Shown one piece after another: positions 47,691 to 55,867 of a stretch of 64,000 nucleotides of DNA. Below the pieces are notes generated by a model, which saw nothing but the letters and a program-made list of their open reading frames with translations, made no database searches and had not been told where the DNA came from. The position numbers and the translations under genes were made by a program. Within the stretch, counting starts at the first letter, position 1; every line of letters begins with the position of its first letter. The DNA is from Thioploca sp. (GTDB lineage Bacteria > Pseudomonadota > Gammaproteobacteria > Beggiatoales > Beggiatoaceae): contig JAAUSR010000012.1 in the NCBI GenBank assembly GCA_012032555.1, positions 1-64,000 of the forward strand, written 5' to 3'.

Positions 47691-48884
47691 ATGCCTTATT
47701 CTTTGGCCGTTTTAAGTTATCATCCCATGCCCTATCATGTTGCTTTTTATCGTGCTTTACATCAAGAGCCACGTATAACAGAAACCATACTTTACCTGGA
47801 TGACTTTGGAGTTCGGGAACAATTTGATCCCGAGTTTAATCAAAAATTGACTTGGGATAATGATATTCTGGCTGGTTACAATTATAAATTTTTTAAAAAC
47901 TTTACTTGGAATCCCTTTAAAGCACCCTTTGGTCGAATTAATCCCGGTATCTTTTTTGAAATTGCTTTTAGTCATTACGATGCCGTATTACTCGATTATG
48001 CAACGGTTAGTACTTGGTTTGCTTATACTGCTGCTCAATTAACCCATCGACTGGTAATAATGCGTGCTGAAGCTGATCTGGATAAACCTTATAAAAGTAA
48101 ATGGAGTCAGTTGAAAGAACGTTTTTTATCCACTTGGTTAAACCATTGTGATGCAGTTATGTATAGTTGCGAGAAAAATCGTCAATATTTTAAAGCCTTT
48201 GGTGTTACTGATGACAAGTTATTTCCTATTCTCAGTTCGGTTGATAACGCTTACTATCACTCATTACTAACGTCTCGTTTGCAATTACGCACAACTCAAC
48301 GACAAAAATATAACTTACCGCCAGAAGCTATTGTCGCCATATTTTCTGGACGCTTAATTGAACGTAAAAAACCGCTAGATTTATTAGCGGCATATAAAAA
48401 GATTATTACTCAACAGCCCAATTTATGGTTAGTTTATATTGGTGATGGGCCCTTACGTGAAACCATTGAGCAAGAGGCGCGTCAGGCGAATTTAGATCAA
48501 GTAATTTGTGTGGGGTTTCGTAACCAATCTGAATTACCGGCTCATTATATGATGGCTGATTTTTTTGTGATGCCCTCAGAATGGGATCCAACACCTAAAG
48601 CGTTAAATGAAGCTGTAGTTTGTGGATTACCTAGCATTGTTTCTACCGGAATTGGTCAAGCTAATGATCTGATTATCAATGCGGTTAATGGTTTGGTATT
48701 TGAAGTGGGTAACATCGAACAGTTGGCTCAAGCATTACTCACATTGAGCCAAGATCCGGCACTAAGAGAAAAATTTTCTCAACAACTCCAAGTAACCGCT
48801 GCAGAATGGTGCCCAGAAAAAAATGTTGCTGGGGTTGTAGCCGCACTTGAATATGCGTTAGATAAAAATAACCATTGTCCTTGA
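47691..48884 (+). CDS. Family 4 glycosyltransferase
   Basis: A 397-residue GT-B enzyme. N-terminal acceptor domain begins SLAVLSYHPMPYHVAFYRAL; the donor domain has VAIFSGRLIERKKPLDLL, WLVYIGDGPLRE, and FFVMPSEWDPTPKALNEAV, the E(x7)E-type motif with E in SEWDPTPKALNE. It probably uses a nucleotide sugar to add a residue to the repeat unit. Last gene of the polysaccharide cluster, followed by 315 bases with no gene. Confidence 0.92.
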   Translation: MPYSLAVLSYHPMPYHVAFYRALHQEPRITETILYLDDFGVREQFDPEFNQKLTWDNDILAGYNYKFFKNFTWNPFKAPFGRINPGIFFEIAFSHYDAVLLDYATVSTWFAYTAAQLTHRLVIMRAEADLDKPYKSKWSQLKERFLSTWLNHCDAVMYSCEKNRQYFKAFGVTDDKLFPILSSVDNAYYHSLLTSRLQLRTTQRQKYNLPPEAIVAIFSGRLIERKKPLDLLAAYKKIITQQPNLWLVYIGDGPLRETIEQEARQANLDQVICVGFRNQSELPAHYMMADFFVMPSEWDPTPKALNEAVVCGLPSIVSTGIGQANDLIINAVNGLVFEVGNIEQLAQALLTLSQDPALREKFSQQLQVTAAEWCPEKNVAGVVAALEYALDKNNHCP

Positions 48885-49199
48885 AACCAAAAATTTCTCT
48901 CTTGGTCACTGTTGACTGTCAACTCACGTCGACTCGATTGTTGCTGCCCCCGATCCAAATTATTTAAGATTCTAACCTCAATTTATAACAAGCTATTCTA
49001 CTCAAATAATTTGTGCCTCTAATTGGATAACTTTTTTAAACAGAGAGTATTCCGAGTTTTATTGTATAAATGATTAATATATATCAAATTTACTTTAAAT
49101 AAAATTTAGTATGACTAGATATTAAAATAATAGTGTTGTAGCATTGGATAGCTTCTCGTTGGTTATTTAATTTACTCAACCTGAAATAAGGAGGATAAA
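48885..49199. other. AT-rich intergenic region
   Basis: No gene or clear repeat seen. Contains the promoter and the ribosome site (AAGGAGGATAAA, ending just before 49200) of the SH3b-LysM gene. Confidence 0.4.
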
Positions 49200-49919
49200 A
49201 TGCAGCAAGGGAAAAAATTATTAATCAGTGTAATTAGCGTACTCGCTCTGTGGCAATCGTCGGTAATTGCCGCTGAGGAATGTTCTTATCACGTGGTTAA
49301 AGTCAAAGAAAAAGATAGTCTCTTAATCCGGTTTGGACCCCATGTTAAATATAAAAAACTGGGTTCTATACCACATGATGGCACTAAAATCCAAGTCACG
49401 GGTCCTGAATTAGAAGTGGGTAAGTCACATTGGATACCCATAGCGTACCAGGGAATCACGGGTTGGGTTAATCAAGGTTATCTAAAATCAGATTGTCCCA
49501 TAACCACCGCAACAGCGTCGAAAACAGCTACAACAATTTCTGAACCGATTCCAGATTATCATACCGTTGCTGAAGGAGAAACCTTATTTGGTCTTTCACA
49601 ACAGTATGGTGCAACTGTTGAAGAAATGGCGCACTGGAACGAATTAAAACCCCCTTATAACTTGTCTGCGGGTCAATCTTTACGAGTATCACCACCAACC
49701 TGTTTCTATCGGGTTATTAAAGTAAAAGCTAATGATATGCTTTGGGTACGTTCTGAACCGGATGTCAAGTCAAAACGGGTGGGTGGTATTCCTCATGATG
49801 AGACAGAAGTTGAAGTGACCGGGGCAGAAAAAGAAATTGATAAATCTAGTTGGGTACCGGTGAGTTATAAAGGCATAACGGGTTGGGTTAATAGTAATTA
49901 TCTGGAAAAAAATTGCTAG
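49200..49919 (+). CDS. SH3b-LysM-SH3b periplasmic protein
   Basis: A 239-residue exported protein, signal peptide 1-24 (ending VIAAEE). Two homologous SH3b domains (about 30-100 and 170-239; both contain IPHD, GITGWVN and a closing Cys) flank one LysM domain (DYHTVAEGETLFGLSQQYG, about 120-163). Each SH3b starts with C-Y and ends in C, suggesting one disulfide per domain. It should bind peptidoglycan; there is no catalytic domain, so it may be a targeting or scaffold protein. Confidence 0.85.
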   Translation: MQQGKKLLISVISVLALWQSSVIAAEECSYHVVKVKEKDSLLIRFGPHVKYKKLGSIPHDGTKIQVTGPELEVGKSHWIPIAYQGITGWVNQGYLKSDCPITTATASKTATTISEPIPDYHTVAEGETLFGLSQQYGATVEEMAHWNELKPPYNLSAGQSLRVSPPTCFYRVIKVKANDMLWVRSEPDVKSKRVGGIPHDETEVEVTGAEKEIDKSSWVPVSYKGITGWVNSNYLEKNC

Positions 49920-49926
49920 TAATTAT

Positions 49927-49962
49927 ATGGAGTTAGACTAAAAAATTAAGAGCTAACTCCAT
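49927..49962. terminator. Bidirectional hairpin between convergent genes
   Basis: ATGGAGTTAG (49927-49936) pairs perfectly with CTAACTCCAT (49953-49962) across 16 bases. It lies between the SH3b-LysM stop and the ygfX-like stop, overlapping the last codons of the latter. No pronounced T run, but the position suits a shared terminator. Confidence 0.5.
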
Positions 49963-50398
49963 GATGACACTCGAAATTAGCGTGGCGAATATGAACTCGC
50001 AAATGACGAAATGTTTGTAGATCTAACGCATCCGGAAAAAGAACTAGCGCATGCCGCTGACCTTTTACCCTTAATATAACTAACAAAGGATGGCTATAAC
50101 TCCCTGATGCAATTTGAGTTTCTTGTCCTGAGAGTAGTTTGACTTTGATACAGTCGGATATTTTATCATCGTATAAAATACATCCATATAATGAATGATT
50201 GATGAATAATAAGTGTCGGCGAGTGCTATACCAGAAACTCACTAAGATAAATAACCCCATACCGAATTTAGTGAGTGAAGATAAAGCCAGTGTAAATAAT
50301 AATAATAGTGCTCCATTATGTAATATGATTAATATTAGCGCGAGACGTTTAGAAAAACTCGGTTTGAGACAAATGGGAATAGTAAAGTCAGACATCAT
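49946..50398 (-). CDS. YgfX-like membrane protein
   Basis: About 150 residues. Two N-terminal membrane helices (ALILIILHNGALLLLFTLAL and GLFILVSFWYS) precede a small soluble domain with ILYDDKISDCIKVKLLSGQE and HALVLFPDALDLQTFRHLRV, the pattern of E. coli YgfX (CptA). There it is described as a toxin affecting cell-division proteins and is paired with SdhE (CptB). No sdhE lies next to it here. Start is ATG 50398 or 50395; a TTG at 50416 is less likely. Confidence 0.7.
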   Translation of the reverse strand: MMSDFTIPICLKPSFSKRLALILIILHNGALLLLFTLALSSLTKFGMGLFILVSFWYSTRRHLLFINHSLYGCILYDDKISDCIKVKLLSGQETQIASGSYSHPLLVILRVKGQRHALVLFPDALDLQTFRHLRVHIRHANFECHHGVSS

Positions 50399-50678
50399 CT
50401 TGATGATGAATCTCAATGGGTCAATTTATAAAAGTATATTAATATATTGACTTTTTTTGGGGATGAAACAAGAGGTCATGGTCGTAACGAATCCTTAAAA
50501 TAAGATTATGATTTTTGTCTGCAGTTTCGCTTTAGGTCTCAACGAAACGATGATGCTAAAACTACCAATTAACTAAAATATTAATTTTAATTCTATTGGT
50601 GGTTGCAATCTCGGGTTCCGTTAAACTGATATCACGCTCAGTTTAGTACTACCGAAAATTAAATCCTTACCTAACGCT

Positions 50679-52886
50679 ATGACATTACGTAAAAAAACAT
50701 TATTGATTATCGGCAGCGCACTTGTAGGGTTATTGTTACTCTTATTGATGGTTTCTTCAACTATTTTATTAAAAGAATTTATTGCTTTTGAGAATAGTAG
50801 TATTAAAAAAAATGTGAATAGCGCGATTAATATTTTAGCGAATGAATTAACTGAATTAGGTATAATAGCAACAAGTCATGCGATTGGAGATGACATTTAT
50901 GCTTATATGGTGAATAATGATGAAGCTTATATTGTATCCCATTATACCCCGGCTATTTTTGAAACATTAAACTTAAATGTGTTGATACTATTAAATCTTA
51001 AGGGTGAAATCCAGTTTAGTCGAGCTTATAATACTGCCCAACATGAATTAGAATCGATTTCACCTAATCTTCAGGCGCATTTTGGGGAACAAAGTTTATT
51101 TAGATATCACCCCGATACTAACAATCAAATGACCGGTTTACTGTTACTGCAAAAGCAAGTGTTGTTGGTTGCTAGTCGTCCCATATTAACTAGCCTTAAA
51201 CAAGGTCCAAGTCGAGGTACTTTAATAATGGGACGCTTTTTAAATGCGTTGGAAATTCAAAAATTAAATAACCTAACTCAATTGACTATCAATATCCAAC
51301 CCCTTCATCATCAGACTTTTTCCACTACTGTAACTCCAGTTACTGAGGTAAAAAGTCAACCCCCTCTCGTTCAAATTATGAATGATAACCGTATTGCTGG
51401 TTATACCCTATTGAAAGATATTTACCAACAGCCTGCTGCCCTATTACGAATAGAAATGCCGAGAGAAATTTACCAACATGGATTAACGAGTTTATGGTAT
51501 TTATGTGGAATTGTATTGATATTTGCAGTTATTTTATCTGGTTTGATTTTATGGTTATTTGAGCGTTTAGTACTGGCTCGATTAGCCTTATTAAGTCATG
51601 AAGTGATGCAAATAGACACCACTGGCAATCTATCAACAGTCACCGTAATTGGACAAGATGAACTTTCTAGGTTAGCAATGGCTATTAATAATATGTTAGA
51701 ACAAGCAGATATTTACCACGAACGTCTTCGGCGAAGCGAAGCGAGTCTGGCTGAGGCGCAGCGAATTGCGCATCTCGGTAATTGGGATTGGGATATTATT
51801 CATAATACTTTTTATTGCTCGGATGAGATTTATCGAATCTTTGGACTGCGTCCGCGTTCGGTAGAGCCTGATTATGAATTATTTTTAACCGCAGTTCATC
51901 CGGATGATCGCAATTTGGTTTCGAGCCATATTAATAAAGCCATGAGTGAAGATAAACTCTATAGCATTGAACATCGGATTATGCAACGGAATGGAACGAT
52001 CCGTTACATTCATACCCGTGGTGAAAAAATTAAAGATGACACCGGTCAAGTTATCCACATTATCGGTACGGTACAAGATATTACTGAACGTCACCTCATC
52101 CAACAACAAACCTTACAATTACTAGAAGAAAATCGGTTTCTCGTCCATCGAACTCTTGCTATAAGAGAAGAGGAACATCGGAAATTAGCACGAGAATTGC
52201 ACGATGAATTTGGTCAATGTATTACAGCCATTCAAGCGGATGCTGCTACGATTGCCAATCTTGCTCAAGATGATCAATCCCGTTGTTCAGCAAAAATTAT
52301 CTTTAGCACGGAAGCTATCATGGCGGTTTCTACTCGAGTATATAATGTGGTTCATTCACGAATGCAAGAACTACATCCGAGTAGCTTAGATCAATTAGGT
52401 TTAGTGGATGCATTGCGAGAATTGATTACGATATGGCAAGCTCGTCATCCACAAACAATTTGTAATTTTGAAGCAGAAGGTAATTTAGATCACCCCGCAT
52501 TACATAAACATGAGGTGATCATGATTTCGGTTTATCGTATTGTGCAAGAATGCTTAACCAATGTAAGAAAGTATGCACAAGCACTTCAAGTCACTATCAT
52601 TCTAAATGCTGATGTGGTAACACAACAACTTATCGTTGGTATTCAAGATGATGGTCAGGGAATCAACCTCGAGCGACGTAAACGGGGATTAGGGTTAATC
52701 GGAATGCGTGAACGTGTTCAAGCTATAGATGGTCAATGGCTATTAGAAAGTGCCCCAGGACAAGGTGTAAAAATTGTTTTCACCATCCCGATTACGGAAG
52801 AAAATTTATATAAACATGCTAGGTGGGAACGAAGAGATGAAGAAATTGCGAAAAAATTATTAGAAAAATATGAGAAATTAACATGA
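50679..52886 (+). CDS. Sensor histidine kinase, CHASE4-HAMP-PAS, NarX/UhpB type
   Basis: A 735-residue membrane sensor. TM1 near 10-30; a CHASE4-type periplasmic domain about 30-275 (SIKKNVNSAINILANEL; AIFETLNLNVLILLNLKGEI); TM2 near 275-295; HAMP (LVLARLALLSHEVMQID); PAS_3 (LAEAQRIAHLGNWDWDI) ending DITERHL; HisKA_3 with His in KLARELHDEFGQ; HATPase with VQECLTNVRKYAQ and GLGLIGMRERV. It passes phosphate to the NarL-type regulator whose start overlaps its stop by 4 bases. The ligand is unknown. Confidence 0.92.
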   Translation: MTLRKKTLLIIGSALVGLLLLLLMVSSTILLKEFIAFENSSIKKNVNSAINILANELTELGIIATSHAIGDDIYAYMVNNDEAYIVSHYTPAIFETLNLNVLILLNLKGEIQFSRAYNTAQHELESISPNLQAHFGEQSLFRYHPDTNNQMTGLLLLQKQVLLVASRPILTSLKQGPSRGTLIMGRFLNALEIQKLNNLTQLTINIQPLHHQTFSTTVTPVTEVKSQPPLVQIMNDNRIAGYTLLKDIYQQPAALLRIEMPREIYQHGLTSLWYLCGIVLIFAVILSGLILWLFERLVLARLALLSHEVMQIDTTGNLSTVTVIGQDELSRLAMAINNMLEQADIYHERLRRSEASLAEAQRIAHLGNWDWDIIHNTFYCSDEIYRIFGLRPRSVEPDYELFLTAVHPDDRNLVSSHINKAMSEDKLYSIEHRIMQRNGTIRYIHTRGEKIKDDTGQVIHIIGTVQDITERHLIQQQTLQLLEENRFLVHRTLAIREEEHRKLARELHDEFGQCITAIQADAATIANLAQDDQSRCSAKIIFSTEAIMAVSTRVYNVVHSRMQELHPSSLDQLGLVDALRELITIWQARHPQTICNFEAEGNLDHPALHKHEVIMISVYRIVQECLTNVRKYAQALQVTIILNADVVTQQLIVGIQDDGQGINLERRKRGLGLIGMRERVQAIDGQWLLESAPGQGVKIVFTIPITEENLYKHARWERRDEEIAKKLLEKYEKLT

Positions 52887-53527
52887 GTACTATTCAAGTA
52901 TTGTTAGCTGATGATCACGAAGTAGTACGGGCAGGGTATCGACGCTTGCTGGAAAATACCTTGGATATTCGGGTAATAGCGGAAGCCGCAGATGGTGATG
53001 AAGCCTATACGAATTACGTTAAACATCATCCGGATGTCGTTATTATGGATTTATCAATGCCAGGTATGGACGGTTTTGGTGCGATTAGAAAAATCCTGGC
53101 TTATGATAAAAAAGCCCGGATTTTAATTTTTAGTGTTTATGAAAATGAAATTTATCTCTGTCGAGTTTTAGATGAAGGGGTATTAGGGTACATCACGAAA
53201 CGGAGTGCGGCTAGAGTTATGATTGAAGCAGTACGGCAAGTTGCGCAGGGTAAGACTTTTATCGGGCAAGAGATGCAATCTTATTTAGTCCATAAAAAAT
53301 CTCCGGGTACTAGCCCATTGCGGGATCGGCTATCCCCTCGCGAATTTGAAGTATTTCTACTTCTAGCTCAAGGTAAAACTGTCAATGATATTGCTGAGAT
53401 ACTGAATTTGAGTTCAAAAACAGTGGGTCATCATTATACCCATATTAAAAATAAGCTCAAAGTTTCTAGCGTTGCAGAATTAACTCGAATTGCTATTCGA
53501 GAAGAATTATTGGACCCTAAAATTTAA
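52883..53527 (+). CDS. NarL/FixJ-type response regulator
   Basis: A 214-residue DNA-binding regulator. Receiver domain with ADDHEVVRAGY and the phospho-acceptor Asp in VVIMDLSMPGMDG (about residue 54), conserved Thr/Lys (ITKRSA), then a LuxR-type HTH (LSPREFEVFLLLAQGK, IAEILNLSSKTVGHHY). Translationally coupled to the kinase at 50679. Targets unknown. Confidence 0.95.
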   Translation: MSTIQVLLADDHEVVRAGYRRLLENTLDIRVIAEAADGDEAYTNYVKHHPDVVIMDLSMPGMDGFGAIRKILAYDKKARILIFSVYENEIYLCRVLDEGVLGYITKRSAARVMIEAVRQVAQGKTFIGQEMQSYLVHKKSPGTSPLRDRLSPREFEVFLLLAQGKTVNDIAEILNLSSKTVGHHYTHIKNKLKVSSVAELTRIAIREELLDPKI

Positions 53528-53603
53528 ATTGACAGTAAAAGGATAAGGGATACTGACTTTAGCATCCCTAACTCGATAGAGAAGCGGTTATTAATTTACT
53601 TTT

Positions 53604-54410
53604 TTATCTATTATTTGGTTTTATGAGCAACCGATCTAGTAAGGAAACCAATAAAGCACCATCAGCCGGATGCAGACTATGTGTGCCAACAGTGGTAATA
53701 GTAAGTGCTCTACCCTGTAAGGCGGGAACATTGTTCATATCTTGGCTGTAGGGCGGTACCCACTGCTCATCACCCACTCTGACAATAGCAACATAAAAAG
53801 CGTTTTCTGGATGCGGTTGACGATTAAGCCAAAACAGAGGGGTAGCGGGATATTCTCTGACTAAATCCCAATAAAGTCCCTCAGAGCGATTAATCGTATC
53901 CAGACCTAGAAAAGGTGCAATCCAACTAAAAGGGCTATTACTTAATTGCGCTCCCACTTCAGCTTTATCTGTTCCCAAGTGAGGACTGGCAATGGTAATT
54001 AAACCCTGTACCGGGATTTTACCTGATACCATCACGAGACGAGCTACTACACCACCGGCTGAATGTCCTACCAAAATAAGATCGTTATGAGGATGGCGAT
54101 AACTGATAGATTGTAAATAAAAATCTAACCACTGTGCTTGAACGGGTAAAGGTGCTTCTGAAGGCAGAGTAACCGTATAAACATAACGTTCTGATTGGGA
54201 AGGTGGTGTGGGTGGCGGTGGACCTTGAGGAAACCAATTGCCGCCATCTAGCCAACCCGCCGATTGTAAAGCCGGAATAGTACCGCTAAATCGCCAATCA
54301 CTACCGTCGGCTAAATAACCGTGAACGAATACCACTGTTTGTCCAGCATAGCTAAAAGTACTAAACCATAAGCTAGCTAACCCTAATAATATGCTTACAT
54401 ATCGATACAT
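53604..54410 (-). CDS. Secreted alpha/beta hydrolase, lipase-like
   Basis: A 268-residue exported hydrolase with a signal peptide (1-22, ending SYAGQ). The oxyanion-region motif VVFVHGYLADGSDW and the nucleophile elbow LVGHSAGGVVAR are visible; the block LITIASPHLGTDKAEVG is typical of PGAP1/lipase class 2 enzymes; a catalytic His is likely in VGTHSLHPADGAL. Substrate probably a lipid ester. ATG 54410 has TGGAGTG upstream; a GTG at 54425 is less likely. It is 35 bases after the DHH gene. Confidence 0.85.
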   Translation of the reverse strand: MYRYVSILLGLASLWFSTFSYAGQTVVFVHGYLADGSDWRFSGTIPALQSAGWLDGGNWFPQGPPPPTPPSQSERYVYTVTLPSEAPLPVQAQWLDFYLQSISYRHPHNDLILVGHSAGGVVARLVMVSGKIPVQGLITIASPHLGTDKAEVGAQLSNSPFSWIAPFLGLDTINRSEGLYWDLVREYPATPLFWLNRQPHPENAFYVAIVRVGDEQWVPPYSQDMNNVPALQGRALTITTVGTHSLHPADGALLVSLLDRLLIKPNNR

Positions 54411-54445
54411 TTTATTGCACTCCACTAAGCTAAAACTTGAATTTA

Positions 54446-55381
54446 TTAGCCATCTCCATTGAGTTGGGTAATCACTTCTTGTAAAACAGCTTCAGCTTGG
54501 TCGTTAGGAATTTGACACGTACCGGCTTTTTCGTGACCACCGCCACCATATTTTAACATCAACGCACCAATATTCGTTCTAGCAGAACGATCAATAATCG
54601 ATTTCCCCACGGCTAATACCGTATTTTGCTTTTGTAAGCCCCACAACACATGAATAGAAATATTGCATTCTGGATACAACGCATAGATGACAAAGCGGTT
54701 AGCCGTGAAAATTTCTTTTTCATTACGTAAATCTAATATCACTACATTTTTATATACCTTAGAGCACTTTTCAATTTGCTTCATCGAAGCTTGCTGATGT
54801 TGAAAATATAAGTCAATTCGTTCCTTAACATCCGGCAACTCCAAGATTTGATCAATCGTGTGATTCTTACAATAGTCGATCAATACCATCATCAAATCGT
54901 AATTGGAAATCCGAAATTGTTTAAAACGACCTAAACCACTGCGCGGATCCATGAGATAATTTAAAAGTACCCACCCATTTGGCGACAAAATATCCTCACG
55001 CGTAAATTGCGCTGAATCGGCTTTGTCTACCGCTATAATCATCTCTTCACTTACCTTAGGAAAAGCTTCTTGACCACCATAATAATTATAAACCACCCTA
55101 GAAGCAGAAGGTGCATCTGGATCAATCACATAATTATCTGGTTTTTTACCTAATATTCGATAAGTTTCACTGAGGTGATGATCAAATACTAAATGTGCTC
55201 CCGGTACATAGGGTAAGTTAGTCGTAATATCATTGGAATTAATTTCAATTTTACCATCTTGCATATCTTTGGGATGAACAAACTTAATATTCTCAATTAA
55301 ATCCAATTCTTTTAACAACACCGCGCAAATTAAACCGTCAAAATCACTGCGTGTCACCAAGCGATATTTTTGTCCTGACAT
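54446..55381 (-). CDS. DHH family phosphoesterase
   Basis: A 311-residue soluble metal-dependent phosphoesterase. Metal-ligand motifs are RSDFDGLICAVLL (D-F-D), LVFDHHLSE (DHH motif) and AVDKADSAQFT; the DHHA1-type end is KYGGGGHEKAGTCQIP. The family includes exopolyphosphatases and oligonucleotide or c-di-AMP phosphodiesterases; which one applies cannot be told here. GGAGG lies upstream of ATG 55381. Confidence 0.88.
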   Translation of the reverse strand: MSGQKYRLVTRSDFDGLICAVLLKELDLIENIKFVHPKDMQDGKIEINSNDITTNLPYVPGAHLVFDHHLSETYRILGKKPDNYVIDPDAPSASRVVYNYYGGQEAFPKVSEEMIIAVDKADSAQFTREDILSPNGWVLLNYLMDPRSGLGRFKQFRISNYDLMMVLIDYCKNHTIDQILELPDVKERIDLYFQHQQASMKQIEKCSKVYKNVVILDLRNEKEIFTANRFVIYALYPECNISIHVLWGLQKQNTVLAVGKSIIDRSARTNIGALMLKYGGGGHEKAGTCQIPNDQAEAVLQEVITQLNGDG

Positions 55382-55867
55382 AAGTTAGCTCCTCCAAACT
55401 TTAAAAACAGCTAATATTTTATAGACAAAAACCAGGTTTCTGTACTAGGTGATGACGTGTGTGAAAGCATTGCAATAAAATCCATGTTATCATTGTGTTA
55501 AAAATCTCACCGGTTAGTTACCACGCGATGTTATCTATCATCAGGATGACATTCATTAACCGAGTGGAATATTGAAAATTCAATAAATGAGTTATTATAA
55601 AGTTAACCGACATAAAAATACCTGTCACCTTCATTTAAACCATCATTCAGTTAACAAAACCGGAATCCCTTAAAAAAATAACTCGAAGATTCCAATCAGG
55701 CTTGGATAATGGAGACTATTTTATAGCTACCTTATCCCTAATACTTCCATTAGCTTAAAACACGGAACATTATTTCAACCTCTTAACTGATAAGCAAGTC
55801 CAATTACATTTCTATAATAGAAAATTTACGGGTTACAAGAAAGTCGCCTCGGTTTAATCCCCTACCA
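55382..55867. other. Intergenic region, nothing recognised
   Basis: 486 bases between mltD and the DHH gene. No ORF, repeat or clear promoter identified beyond the ribosome site of the DHH gene at its left end. It should carry that gene's promoter. Confidence 0.35.

Noticed and set aside
53544-53572. Terminator between the response regulator and hydrolase genes
   Set aside because: Only a 6-bp AGGGAT/ATCCCT stem with no T run; too weak to list.
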